From Dactylorhiza incarnata (taxonomy: Eukaryota; Streptophyta; Magnoliopsida; Asparagales; Orchidaceae): a stretch of 64,000 nt of DNA. The stretch lies in assembly GCA_033032865.1 (NCBI GenBank), contig JAWHQI010000064.1, forward strand, positions 1,116,001-1,180,000, in the 5' to 3' direction. Shown here piece by piece: positions 1 to 11,592 of this stretch. The first letter of the stretch is position 1. Each line of letters begins with the position of its first letter. Below the pieces are notes generated by a model that was not told where the DNA came from, ran no database searches, and saw only the letters and a program-made list of their open reading frames with translations. The position numbers and the translations under genes are program-made.

Positions 1-2608
1 AAATGACCCAAAAAGAATAAGTTCAAATGCAATAAAAGTTTATATCCCCTATGATGAAAATAAATAATCAGTGTCGACTCTGTGTCGCTTTGAAAGTTTT
101 TGTGCGAATTTTTTTTAAGTTTAGCGACACTTGATTCGTCTTGAGGGAATGTTTATTTTGTTATGTTATATAATGGTATATATATATATTTTTGGAACAT
201 TTAATGAAATAGATGTATGCATGTATGTTCATATGTACTCATCTTGGGAGGTGGTTATGATGGATGTGCTGATAGCAATTCCTTAAGTTAATATTAACTG
301 GGATTAACTTTTATGAGGCGGTGGCGTGGCTGTATATTCTATTTGATTGGCTTCTTCTCCCGATATCTATCCCCATTCGCACCGTCTGGAGCTCTCAGCG
401 GGCACGGAAGCGCTAGGGCTGCGACGATTCTTCTTCCCTAAGCTCAGCGACCTATCTTCTATGCTCGACAGTGCTGGGAGAGTTTCATGAGGGCTTTGGT
501 CGTGTCCTACGGGCACACCTGCTGCTATTCTGGACTGGTTTTAGGGGCTTTGGCCGACAAGTGTGGTTTGAAACCATCTCACTGTGAGCTCCTCTTCCCT
601 CTTCTTCTATTTAATTTCTGGATTTTGGTTGCTAACTATGGCTTTGTCGATTCCTGTTTATGGGGGAAAAAGATTGGGGGAAATCCTATTTTGATTTGCA
701 ATCATGGTTGAACGTATGTTGACTGGCTATTCAGTATTCTTATTTCGATTTCCTGCATCTTGGGCTTTAGTTGACCCTAACCGATTGTTACCAGATATCT
801 ACCTGTACAGCTTTGGTTTGATGTGGTACTGGGAAATGCTGATTAAGTTCCATTTTGTTCTGATTCAGTTTTGATTGAAATTAGGTGGCCGGCTGTATGG
901 ACTTCCTGGGGATTTTCTGGGTTTAAAATGGTGGTTTTATCTTCAAATAAATGGGTATCATGGTTAAGGACTACCAAATGGTTTTGGGGGTTTTGTTTCT
1001 TCTTCATAAGATTGACTTAACTTAATCAGTTGCTTGTTAGATACTCCAATATGTCGATTATTTTACTGGATTGGAGGCTTCCTTCTGTTTGTGGCCAATA
1101 TTGCTACTACTATGTTCTTCCCAGTTGTTATGTTGTCATGATAAGTTATGTGAAGGGTTAAATGGGTATTGAACTTGACATATTACTTTATGCTCTAGTT
1201 ACTTAGTTTATGTTCATATTTTGAATATTCATTGGGCTTGACTGAAGAGTGAGGAATGTTATACTTTTGACATATGCTTATACCACATGAATGGTACAAA
1301 TAGCTTCCAAATGATGTATGTGTTAACTATAACGAGGTGCAACCCCGATATAAATGAAAATGATACGATTCTGATACAGATACCGCGAAGGATGGTACCT
1401 CAAAATAGATATGACAATACTATGAACACTGATACTGATGGTGAGAGCTACCTGTTTCATTTAAGCTTTATGGCTTTACTTTCTTTTTACATGCGCACTC
1501 TTTTTATACTGAATGTTACATGCATAGTTGATATCACTGATATTAAATGTCGCTATATGGTATGGCCTTGAAAAAGGCAAACAGGCGAATGATATTTCTG
1601 AGGGGATTATAAAAATGAATAACTCACTTTATGTAAGCGTGTCGACACGAGGTTATGTTACGGGCGAATTGAAGTGCATGCATATGAATGAAATGAATAT
1701 GATGAATTGCCAAGTCAGTCGGCCGTAGGCGGAAACGCGTGTGCACGTACTGATTTGGATACAGGACCCAGAGGGGTCGGGCCAGTTTACCGAGTCAGTC
1801 GGTCGTAGGCGGAAACGCGAGGCACGTTCTGATTCGGATAGATGACCCAGAGGGGTCGGGCCCATAGAAAAGGAAAATGAAATTGAATGTCAATTCAATC
1901 GCCCCTAATATATCCTAAGAAAAGAAACGTTCATGAAAATACTGAGTTTAAAGAGTTATAAAGGTACATGGATAAATGCTTATAGACATAAAAAACTGAC
2001 ATGAAGTTATGTATGCGCACTGCTTCCATGATATAGATACAGTTATGATACTTGCGTTGTTTACTTGTTCCGTAGCTCATATAAATGCTATAGCTCCTTA
2101 TATTGTTTATGATTACTGAAATGTTCCCCAGTCATTATGTTCTTTCGTAGATACTGATACATGAACACACTGCGTTAATGTTACATGATATGGTTATGAT
2201 TATATACTGCTCATAATATTTTATTGATACTAACATGTTCATGTAGTTATATGCTTCATAAGTTCATTACTGAGACAGAACACAGTTAGTATGAAAACTA
2301 TGTTTTAAAATGCGTAAGTTTTTCTAATTGTATATAAAAATGAAAGAGGTATATCCTCACTTAGTCATATTTTTATGACTAAGCCCGTCGTCAAATTTTA
2401 TAGGTAACGGACGTGACCTGGGATACACAAAACAAAAAGGGCTGATTAAGATATAACAGAAAAGATTCAACGAATAATACAAGGTATGCAAGTAAATTTC
2501 TTATTATGTGTTTTTATTTTGTATTCACTAGCCGTACTTCAACCTGGGACACATGTATGAACGTAGCTTAGATACATATGTATGTGGGGTCTAAATAGGG
2601 GCCTCACA
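1..2608 (+). repeat. Right-hand part of a long LTR-like repeat, family not identified
   Basis: I see no convincing coding region here; the short open frames have no family motif. The stretch is AT-rich with a GC-rich patch around 340-620. It ends in a string of the form GGGGCCTCACA at 2598-2608, which looks like the 3' terminus of a plant LTR that would begin TGTGAGGCCCC, but the left end and any partner LTR lie outside the window. A motif around 2340-2420 (TCACTTAGTC, then a run describing a spliced or packaged leader) also resembles the tail of large gypsy LTRs. The assignment is inference from termini and composition only. Confidence 0.3.
1713..1864 (+). repeat. Two-copy 80-bp tandem duplication
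   Basis: Two head-to-tail copies with a period of 80 bp start at 1713 and 1793. Each contains GTAGGCGGAAACGCG and ends in GACCCAGAGGGGTCGGGCC. The copies differ at several positions, so the duplication is not recent. It lies inside the LTR-like repeat. Confidence 0.8.
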
Positions 2609-2878
2609 GATGCCACGCTGAGCGACTTTTATTTATGACCTTTTATTTGCTATGTAATAATATGGGTTAGCCTCGCATGGTGGTCCAATCCATCTTGCGA
2701 TCAAACGCTTTGGTTCTTGTTGATTCATGTTTTGCTTACATTGCTGCTCTCTCACTAACCAATATGTCAAGGTGAGCGACACGACGCTGCGGCAACCGAC
2801 TAGCGAATGGGAGCCAGAGGCAACAGATGGATGATCTCGGGACGAAGTGGTTGGACGGTGTTAGGGGGCGGTACGGGT
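2609..2878. other. Spacer without recognisable genes
   Basis: No ORF with family similarity is visible. The stretch joins the LTR-like end at 2608 to the hairpin array. It may be the 5' part of the promoter region of the transposon gene that starts at 3239. Confidence 0.4.
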
Positions 2879-3112
2879 GAGTGGACCTCTCGATCCTCAT
2901 CCTTACGCTAGATGAGCGGACCACAAGGTCCGCCCATCTCTGCCGGGCGAGTGGACTATGAAGTCCACTCCCATGCCTCGGGCGAGTGGACCTCGAGGTC
3001 CTCTTGCCTGTGCATGGGGCGAGTGGACCTTGCTGTCCACTTGCCCGGGATGAGTGGACCTCGTGGTCCACTCCTTCCCTTGCCCTGGACGAGCGGACCC
3101 CATGGTCCACTC
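2879..3112 (+). repeat. Array of seven about 35-bp inverted-repeat units
   Basis: Units start at 2879, 2914, 2949, 2984, 3021, 3052 and 3091, so the first spacings are exactly 35 bp and the later ones 31-39. Each unit has the form GAGTGGACC-N4/5-GGTCCACTC or a close variant (units 1 and 4 are imperfect on the right side), so each could form a short hairpin. The array stops about 20 bp before a TATA box, which suggests a cis-regulatory cluster; that role is inference. Confidence 0.88.
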
Positions 3113-3132
3113 GCTTTCCTTTTGCACCCCCC

Positions 3133-3140
3133 TATAAATA
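3133..3140 (+). promoter_or_regulatory. TATA box of the gypsy-type transposon gene
   Basis: TATAAATA lies 99 bp upstream of the ATG at 3239 and directly after the hairpin array. A transcript starting about 30 bp downstream would have a C/T-rich leader of about 75 bp. No experimental start site is known. Confidence 0.6.
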
Positions 3141-3238
3141 CACCTCCCCTTCCCTCTTCCATGTCCTCACACTCACCTTCCTCCTTGTCTTGCCTTCTCT
3201 CCGAAGTCTACTCCTCCTCTTCCTAACGATCCTGCGAC

Positions 3239-5106
3239 ATGGCACCTAACCGTCCTCCTGCTGCGAGAAATGGTCGAGAACAGAGCGCTGCTAATTTTTT
3301 AGAACACTCCTTCCCCGAGGGGAGGGTGTCCAAGGAGGACTTCCTAGCCTTTAAGAGCTCTTACCTTCCTGCGGGGTGGTCGTCCCGACGTCCATCGTCG
3401 GGCGAGACCATTAATTCCTTCTACGGGGATTGGCTCACATTCCCCCTTCCTCACTTTGAGGCCGGGCTACGGCTCCCCTTGTGGCCCGAGGTGAAGGAAT
3501 TCTTTAACTACTTTGACGTAGTTCCTGCTCAGGTTAACTCGAACGCGATCTCAATGTTGACGGCCTACGCCTGCTACTTGCGGGAAGAAAGAGTCGAGTT
3601 CGACCTGAGCGTATTCCGCAAGGTATTTGTCTTCCGAGCGACTCCCGATGGAGTTTGTTTTTTGACCGGTACCCACGTGAAGGTAAGTGAGACCTTCAAC
3701 AAGGTCTGCCACTGGAACGACTCCTTCGTGTTCGTTCGGGGTGACCTGGGCGACATCCCCTTCTCTCCCATTCAGAGAGCCGAGAAGGGCTGCCGAGCCC
3801 CTCCGTTACGTGGGGAGGCCGCTGAGCTACATAGCCGCCTTAAGGGTGTGAGCTTTGAGGTTGAGCACCTCCGGAGGAACATCGATCGGCTCATCTATGT
3901 GGAGACGGGAACAGGTATTCGGATCCCATTAACATCCTTTCTCTCCTTTTTACCTCCACCTAATGTTGGTCACTCCCCCTCAACTTGTGCAGGTGAACGG
4001 TCCCTCCCGCAATACCCTCCCTTCGCGGGGGGAGGCTCCTCCCCCGCCCGCTGGTTCACTGAGGAGGACGCGACTGCCCGTGTTTCGGCCCTGAAGGTTC
4101 CCGAGCCGAGGCAAAGGAGGGACAAAGGTCCGGCGTCAGAGGAGGGGGCACCTTCTCCCCCTCCGAAGGGTCCGAGGATGCGACGGGGGAAAGTTATCTG
4201 CCGGAGGGATTCCGGGGTACTACCTAGGGAGAGAGGGGAACCGAGCGATCCCCACGCGTTGTCGAATCATCCCAACTTCGGGATGGGGGAGAAAGCTACG
4301 GACCCCTTCGATGACCCCATCATTTTTTGGGACGAAACGGTGAACTGAGTCTCGCTCACCTCTCAGTGCCCTTCGTGGGTCGAGGGGGATGTCATCGATG
4401 ACGCCGCGTACAACTTCTCCATTGGCATCTATGGCCGGCAGGATGCTGCCTCCTACAAGGAAAAGTCCATGCGCGACCTCGCATGCGCAAGCTCTCGGGC
4501 CTTGCTTCGCACAACCGAGCTCTCCCACATGGCCGTCCGTCGAGGTCTTAGTCTCTCGAATAGGTGGAGGCTAGCCGATGCGTCGAAGCTGGCGACGGAA
4601 GAGAAGGTTGTCGACCTCACGACGCGCTTGGGTATTGCCGAGAGACTCCTAAAGGAGTCGTTTGGAGGCTTGGTTTGTGCTTGTGTTGATGGCTTTTCCT
4701 TTCCCAACCTCTTCGCCTACATATGCTCCAATCATTCTGTTTTGCCCACCTGCAGGGTCCCGGCGCTGCCGACTCGCTTAGGATACGTTGCGAGGAGTCG
4801 GACAAGGAGGTGCATGACCTGAGGGCTCAGCTGACCGATGCCCAAAGTCAGTTAAAGGAGAAAGGGAGGGAGAGAGGTGGACCTTCGAAGGCATCGACGT
4901 CCGCCCCGCCTCGCCCGGCTGAAGCCGAGAATGCTCGGAGGAATATCGTGACGTCAACAACTCAGGCCTTGGTGAGCCGCCTTCACGAGGCGGATGCTCT
5001 CCGAGATAGCTGGAGGGGGGTCTCTGCCGATGACATCCTGCACGAGTTCTTACCTTCTCCCGGGCGACCTGACTCATCTCCTTGCAGCGGTGGTTATTCC
5101 CCCTGA
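3239..5106 (+). pseudogene. Putative gypsy-type transposon protein (Transposase_28/PF04195-like), spliced, one in-frame stop
   Basis: The N-terminal part (codons from 3239) resembles the plant 'putative gypsy type transposon' domain: a GLRLPLWPEVKEFFNYF block, then PAQVNSNAISMLTAY and a YFRK/FRKVF-type segment. This family is found in gag-like positions of non-autonomous plant LTR elements. Two short introns with GT..AG borders are visible: 3915-3992 (78 nt, a multiple of 3, so the frame stays open if retained) and 4673-4755 (83 nt, phase 0). The exons join into one frame to the stop at 5104-5106, except for an in-frame TGA at 4346-4348. The C-terminal half is charged and coiled-coil-like (about 4560-4670 and 4790-4860). 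Start chosen at ATG 3239, downstream of a TATA box. The single stop makes a pseudogene most likely; readthrough cannot be excluded. No pol genes follow. Confidence 0.7.
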
Positions 5107-5429
5107 ATGTTATGGTTGTCAGGGGCCCCTCCTTTCTTGTTGTTCCTTATAGGAACCATGTATTTCTTTCATGTACTCTTCTGTTCATCCTGCATATATC
5201 AGTAAGGGTGAAGCAACAGTTTATGTAATATATGTCGCTACCGAACCAGCTATTGTTCTAATGAATCTCTTAGTTTGTTCTTCTTTTTCCTCACTGCTTG
5301 GGGATTCAATGCCTTGTTGAACCGATCACCGAGCGACTAGTCGATCCGACCAGCCTCACTACCTGCCGGCATGACCGAGCCCGGCGAATGGTCCCTAGTC
5401 AAGGACCTTAGATATTTGAGGCAGTACAT
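5107..5429 (+). other. 3' flank of the transposon gene, with left copy of a direct repeat
   Basis: Non-coding T-rich sequence that probably contains the 3' UTR. From about 5364 a 46-bp segment starting TGCCGGCATGACCGAGCCCG appears; it is repeated at 6488 on the other side of the satellite array. Confidence 0.5.
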
Positions 5430-6440
5430 CCCTCCGCGTCCTAGGTGCTTCGCTTACCTGGAGACAGGGGGAACCAATGCCTTCCTAAATCCGTTGGAGG
5501 CGGGAGTACCCATCCGCGTCCTAGGTGCTTTGCCTTCCTGGAGACAGGGGAACTCACCGCCCTCCCAATCCAATGGGAGGCGGAGGTGTCCGCCCGCGTC
5601 CTAGGGGCTCAGCTTGCCTGGAGACAGAGGAACTCAGCGCCCTCCTAAACCAGTTGGAGGCGGGAGTACCCATCCGCGTCCTAGGTGCTTTGCCTTCCTA
5701 GAGACAGGGGAACTCACTGCCCTCCCAATTTAATGGGGGCGGAGGTGTCCACCCGCGTCCTAGGGGCTTAGCTTGCCTGGAGATAGAGGAACTCAGCGCC
5801 CTCCTAAACCAGTTGGAGGCGGGAGTACCCATCCGCGTCCTAGGTGTTTTGCCTTCCTGGAGACAGGGGAACTCACTGCCCTCCCAATTTAATGGGGGGC
5901 GGAGGTTTCCACCCGCGTCCTAGGGGCTCATCTTGCCTGGAGACAGAGGAACTCAGCGCTCTCCTAAACCCGTTGGAGGCGGAAGTACCCATCCACGTCC
6001 TAGGTGCTTTGCCTTTCTGGAGACAGGGGAACTCACTGCCCTCCCAATTTAATGGGGGCGGAGGTGTCCACCCGCGTCCTAGGGGCTCAGCTTGCCTGGA
6101 GACAGAGGAACTCAACGCCCTCTTAAACCGGTTGGAGGCGGGAGTACCCATCCACGTCCTAGGTGATTTGCCTTCCTGGAGACAGGGGAACTCACTGCCC
6201 TCCCAATTTAATGGGGGCGGAGGTGTCCACCCGCAACCTAGGGGCTCAGCTTGCCTGGAGACAGAGGAACTCAGCGCCCTCCTAAACCGGTTGGAGGCGG
6301 GAGTACCCATCCGCGTCCTAGGTGCTTTTCCTTCCTGGAGACAGGGGAACTCACTGCCCTCCCAATTTAATAGGGGGCGGAGGTGTCCACCCGCGCCCTA
6401 GGGGCTCAGCTTGCCTGGAGACAGAGGAACTCAGCGCCCT
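5430..6440 (+). repeat. Tandem satellite, dimeric period 159-160 bp, about six copies
   Basis: The landmark CATCCGCGTC/CATCCACGTC recurs at 5511, 5671, 5830, 5990, 6149 and 6309. Each period holds two diverged halves of about 80 bp, both containing TCCTAGG..GCTT..CC followed by GGAGACAGRGGAACTCA. One half ends CCCAATTTAATGGGGGCGG, the other ends TTGGAGGCGGGAGTACCC. Open frames of up to 185 codons across it are a by-product of the repetition and carry no known domain. Confidence 0.92.
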
Positions 6441-6830
6441 TCTAAACCAGTTGGTGAATCAGCGAGTCGACCTGACGAGCCCTCATCTGCCGGCATGACC
6501 GAGCCCGGCGAAAGGTCTCTAGTCAGGGATCTTGAATCGGGATGTTACCCCAGAAACTTTTTCATTCATAGTTCATCTGTTACAACTTCATTACATTACG
6601 CCCCTCTCGGGCACTTCATTACATCTCGTCCTTCCTGGGCACTTCACTACATCTCGGGCACTTCACTACATCTCGCCCTTCCTGGGCTCATTCGGCCGCA
6701 TGCTCCTTGGCCATCTTTTCCATCGCTTCTTCCATTTCTTCTACTCCCTTCATCCATCTGATCATATTGACTGCGGTGACATAGCACTGACGCGCCTCCC
6801 ATGGATCTCCCCTGACTCTGACCTGGACCT
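6441..6830 (+). repeat. Right copy of flanking direct repeat and a short 20-bp tandem repeat
   Basis: The segment TGCCGGCATGACCGAGCCCG at 6488 repeats the one at 5364 with few changes over about 46 bp. At about 6573-6690 the phrase GGGCACTTCACTACATCTCG occurs several times with small variation. Nothing coding is supported. The junction to the copia element lies somewhere near 6830. Confidence 0.6.
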
Positions 6831-9800
6831 CTCCGGAGCTGTACTTCAGACATTGGTGGTAGGAGGACGGCGATCTCGGGGGCGAAGTTGAAGAGGCACA
6901 TACTCAGAGGCTTGCGGAAGGAGTATGTTCCGTTTGTCACGTCTGTGCAAGGATAAGCTACTCAGCCCTCCTTACTGGAGCTGGAGAACCTGCTATCGTC
7001 ACAGGAGAGCCTGGCGAAGCAAATGGCGGGAGTGTCTATCTCATGGGGAGATAGTGAGGTGTTGTTCTCATGCAAGAAGAAGACCTGGGATAAGAAGAAG
7101 AAGAATTCCGGAGATGGACCCTCAACGTCCTCTCAAGGTGATAAGGGGAAGTTCCTCCCTGCTCGTGATGAGAGGAGGAGATCTCTTTGTTTTGCCTGTA
7201 AGAAGTGCGGGCATATGGCAAAGGACTGTCGGTCTAATCTGAAGGCCGGTCATGTTGCTGAGAAGGAAGGAGGCCACTGGAGAGGTGGAGCGAGAGGTGG
7301 AGGTCACCAGGGTGGTGAAGGCGGAGACAACTGCTTCCTGGCTAAGATGACGGCCACGCCTGTCGATGCCTTAGCCTCGGTAAATTTCGAGAATAACTGG
7401 ATAGTGGATTCTGGTTGCGGGCACCATCTCACTAGAAATGTGTCTAAGTTTGCCTCCTTGAAGACATACGTAGGATCAGATGCTATCATCACTGCGGATG
7501 ATACGGTGCATCTTGTGGAGCAAGAAGGTATGGTATCCCTGGGAAGTGAAGAGAAGCCTATGACACTGAAGAGCGTGCATCATGTGCCGGGCATGAAGAA
7601 GAATCTCTTCTCGGTTGCAAATGCAGTGGATGCAGGATACCACGTGCTGTTTGGACTGAAGGAGGTGAAGTTTCTGAAGAATTTGTCGTCTGTTGATGCT
7701 GACATCACACTCACCGGGAGAAGGGTGAAGGATTTGTATGTCCTGTCTGCAAACGCCTATGTGGACAAGCTGAAGACGAATGATAACGCTGTGATCTGGC
7801 ATGAGAGGCTAGGTCATGTGGGGATGGACAAGTTGAAGATGATGGCTGCAAAGGGTCTGGTGAGCGGCCTGCCTAATCTCTCTTCTTGCGGAGACGGCCA
7901 TGTATGCGAGGGCTGTCAATATGGAAAGTCACATCGACTTCCATTTGACAAGTCGAAGACAATGTGTAAGGCACCCCTTGAGTGCGTACACACTGATGTG
8001 ATGGGGCCGTGCGCCACCCTAACTTATGGAGGAAATAAGTATGCGCTGCTCTTGGTGGATGACTATACCCGCTACACGTGGGTTTACTTCTTGAGAGAGA
8101 AGACGGAGGTGTTTGAGAAGTTCCAAGAGTGGAAGGAACTTGTGGAGGGGAGGCTGAACCTGAGGGTGAAGAAGCTGCGAAGTGATAATGTGGGGGGGGG
8201 GGGGAGTTTACCTCTAACTCGTTTGCTTCTTTCTGCAGGAAAAATGGTATACGGCGAGAGCTCTCTTGCGCCCACACCCCTCAGCAAAATGGGGTCGCAG
8301 AGAGGAAGATCCGCCATCTGCTGGAGACTACCAGGAGTTGGCTGCATGCCAAGGGGATTCCCAAGGCCTTGTGGGCTGAAGGAATGGCGTGTGCCACCTA
8401 TGTGATCAACTGGCTACCTTTGAGTCCTAACAGGATGGTGTCTCCACACCAACTCATGTTCGAGGAGAAGCCAAATGTGATTCACAAGAGGGTATTTGGC
8501 TTTACCTGCTTCATGCACGTTCCGGAGGCTGAGAGAACCAAGTTGGAGCCGAAAGCAAGAAAGTGTCTTCATCGGCTACGACGAGCGAAAGAAGGGGTGG
8601 AAGTGCATGAATCCGCAGACTCACAAGTTCGTCGTCTCGCGCGATGTGGTGTTTGACAGACTGATCTCGTATCAGGGAGTCTCTACTTTGGTGCTGCTGG
8701 AGAGTGGAGGTTCTAGCAGGTGTGAAGAGAGGGTCACTGAGGACTCTACTGTGGAGTTGGAGCTATCTCCCAGTGCCCCATCACCATCTGGCTCAGGGGG
8801 AGCTTCGAGTTCGAGAAGCAGGGGGAGCAGTGCTCCAAGAGATGATGTGAGAAGAGTTGTAGAGGAGGAGTCTACCGGAGCTGTAGATTGTGGCCAAGTC
8901 TTGAGAAGGTTGAAACGGACCATCGTCCCGCCTTCTCGCTATAAGGAGTGGAACTTCGTGAGTTTGGTATCTTGCTTCTTCGCAGGACCACTTGACGAGA
9001 GGGAACCTGCTCGCTTTGAAGATGTTGTAGGCACTAAGGAGTGGGACGTGGCCATGGATGAGGAGATGCAGGCCTTGAAGAAAAATGGGACATGGGACCT
9101 TGTTCCCATGGTGGAGGGCATCAAGCCTGTCACTTGCAAGTGGGTGTACAAGGTGAAGAAGAGAGCTGATGGAGGAGTAGAGTGGTACAAGGCTAGGCTT
9201 GTCGCTCGAGTTTTCTCGCAAACCTATGGTGAGGACTATGAGGAGACATTTAGTCATGTGGCGAAGATGACGTCGGTGAGGACGGTCATAGCTATTGCGG
9301 CGTGCCGAGGGTAGAAGCCGTGGCAGCTTGATATGAAGAACGCATTTTTGTACGGAGAGATTGACAATGACATATTCATGGTGCAACCACCTGGATACGT
9401 GTCCAAGTCACACCCATATCATGTGTGCAAGCTGAAGAAGGCCCTCTACGGGTTGAAACAGGCGCCGAGAGCCTGGTATGGAAAGATTGCAGAGTACTTG
9501 CAGTTCTGTGGTTATAATGCCTCAGACTCGGACTCTAGCATGTTCGTGAAGAAGAGTGGAGATCTTCATGGGTTGGTGCTGCTGTACGTCGACGACATGA
9601 TCGTGACCGGGAACAACAGTGAAGAGGTCGCGGCGCTGAGACATCAGTTATCTATCCGTTTTGAGATGAAGGATCTTGGTGAACTGCACCATTTCCTCGG
9701 ACTTCAGGTAGAGAAGAGAAGTGGTGGACTGTTCGTTTCCCAGAGGGCTTACGCTGAGAAGATCGTTGAAAGATTCGGCATGAAGGAGGAGAAGAGCAGC

Positions 9801-10550
9801 TCTGTTCCACTGGAGGTTAGGCTGAAGCTTCAGAAGGAAGAAAGGAGGATTCTTTCTGATCCAAAGGTCTTCCGGGAACTGATGGGGAGTTTAATCTACC
9901 TGACTATCACAAGGCCGAACATTGCTTTTGTCGTCGGCCGAGTTAGTCGGTATATGCAGGAGCCGCGAAAGCCTCATCTGGAGGCAGCTAAAGGGATTCT
10001 GAAGTACGTGAAGGGGACCCCTGAGATAGGGTTGTCCTATGAAGAGAAGTCTGACTTCAAGCTGCATGGGTACACGGATGCAGACTACGGTGGTGATGCT
10101 GATGATCGCAAGTCGACTTCGGGTCATGTGTTTCTATGTGGAGTTGCTGCTATCTCATGGTGTAGCAAGAAGCAGGATTCTATCTCCTTATCCACCACAG
10201 AGGCTAAGTACAAGGCGTCGTGCTTAGCAGCCCAGGAGTGTGTCTGGCTGAGGAGGCTGGTGGAAGACGTGGAAGAGAAGGTCAGTGGACCAACTGTTCT
10301 TCGCGGTGACAATGAGAGCGCCCTGAAACTGGTAACCAATCCAGTCTGTCACGTGAGAACAAAGCATATAGAGATCGAGCATCACTTCATCAGAGAGAAG
10401 GTGTTGGGTGGCTTGATTGCGGTGGAGCATGTGCGGAGCGAAGACAACATAGCAGATATCTTCACAAAGCCCCTTTCTGCGGGGCCGTTCAGGAGGCTTC
10501 GCTCGCTGCTCGGAGTGGTTGACGGAGCTCACTTCAAGGGGGAGTGTTAG
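6830..10550 (+). pseudogene. 5'-truncated Ty1/copia gag-pol
   Basis: Order of domains is gag, protease, integrase, reverse transcriptase, RNase H, which defines Ty1/copia. Visible marks: CCHC knuckle CFACKKCGHMAKDC near 7190-7230, protease VDSGCGHH near 7405, GAG-pre-integrase WHERLGH..CEGC near 7800-7920, integrase core with HTDVMG and RSDN, reverse transcriptase LLYVDDMIV near 9585, and RNase H with TDADYGGD and STTEAKY. Breaks: TAA at 6954-6956 in gag, a frameshift at the 13-G run 8192-8204, a second near 8565, and TAG at 9312-9314. The N-terminal half of gag and the whole 5' LTR are missing. The pol end at 10548-10550 overlaps the 3' LTR start. It is dead as an autonomous element, though most catalytic motifs survive. 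Confidence 0.93.
10533..10544 (+). other. Polypurine tract of the copia element
   Basis: TTCAAGGGGGAG directly precedes the TG that opens the 3' LTR, the usual position of the plus-strand priming site. Confidence 0.75.
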
Positions 10551-10626
10551 AATTGTGAAGTGAGCTAACGCCTGGCGTTAGCCCCGCCTTTTGGTGGTGG
10601 CTCCGGATTCTATAAATAGGGGACAA

Positions 10627-10662
<36 letters not shown>

Positions 10663-10800
10663 ACAGAGTATATCAGAGACAAGAGGCGATTTGTGCGATC
10701 TCAATAGGCGGTCTCAAGTGAGAGCAAACTTGGAGTGAGTTCGGAGGAAAGCTTGGGCGATCTGGCCGGGTGGTCTCAAGTGGGAGTGAACTCGGGTGCT
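10545..10800 (+). mobile_element. 3' LTR of the truncated copia element (right end approximate)
   Basis: Starts TGTTAGAATTGTG after the polypurine tract. Contains a perfect hairpin GCTAACGCC-T-GGCGTTAGC near 10564-10582, a TATA box TATAAATA near 10611-10618, and a run of 35 C at 10628-10662 at about the expected transcription start. The 3' terminus is not certain because no matching TAACA end or 5' LTR is present. Confidence 0.65.
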
Positions 10801-10985
10801 CAGGAAAAAATACACACCCGGGTGAAAAATGCGCGCACTAGCGAAAAACGCAGTCCTGGGCACAAAGCGCGCACATGCGAAAAATGCCCGCCTTGCAAAA
10901 AAAATGCGCATCCGAGCGAAAAACGCTCGCATGTCCGAAAATGCTCACTCGGGCAGAAAATGCGACCCAACCGGAATTATTCAAT
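10801..10985 (+). repeat. Degenerate short repeat, GCGAAAAAYGC-like
   Basis: The phrase GAAAAATGCGC / GAAAAACGC recurs about seven times with irregular spacing. It is too diverged for a strict period and carries no coding signal. Confidence 0.6.
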
Positions 10986-11592
10986 TCTTATATAGATTGG
11001 AAAGAATTGGCTTTAGTTCAAAATAAATTTTAATGAATTCCAATTCCAACGTTCAAGCACGCAAACGAACAACAAAATTGAATTTAGATCTTTAATTCAA
11101 TTACAAGATCTCAATTTAGTCCAAATGAACGTACCCTCAAAGATCAACCTATGACAACGAACTATTCTCGTTGCCATCCGATCACTGTAAACGGAGAATG
11201 ACGAGCAACAACTAATACAATTATTGACGTTACCCTTGATAGGGTTCCCCGGTAATGACTCGATCGAGACGGGGATTTCTCGCCACGATCGGCTCGCCGA
11301 TACAACTTCAACGAGATCAGTCTCGCACAAATCCGAGTCCGTTTGGACTTCCAATCAGACGTACAAATGCAAATACGCCCAAGTCGCGATGCGCCCCGCT
11401 ACAAGCACGAGCTTCGCCACTCGCGCAGAACAGAGCACGACGCGGAGGGGGCAATTCACTGCGAGGCCATTCCGCGCATCACACAGCAAGTGTCTTGCGC
11501 TGATGCGCGCAGCAATTACCGCCCCTCATAGGGGTACGACAATTGTCGCACCCCTATTGATGCGCTGACCAAGTCAGCCCCCTTGGGTGGCG
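10986..11592. other. Unassigned intergenic or element-internal sequence
   Basis: No recognisable gene, LTR end or RNA. Short overlapping frames in 11224-11568 have no family motif. It may be the 3' internal region of the element whose LTR tail follows at about 12300-12968. Confidence 0.35.

Noticed and set aside
2879..3112. CRISPR-like array
   Set aside because: Spacers are not unique, units are imperfect dyads, and the setting is a plant nuclear genome with no cas genes.
5844..6401. 185-codon open frame over the satellite
   Set aside because: Repeat-derived; the antisense frame is open too, and the peptide repeats with the DNA period. No domain.
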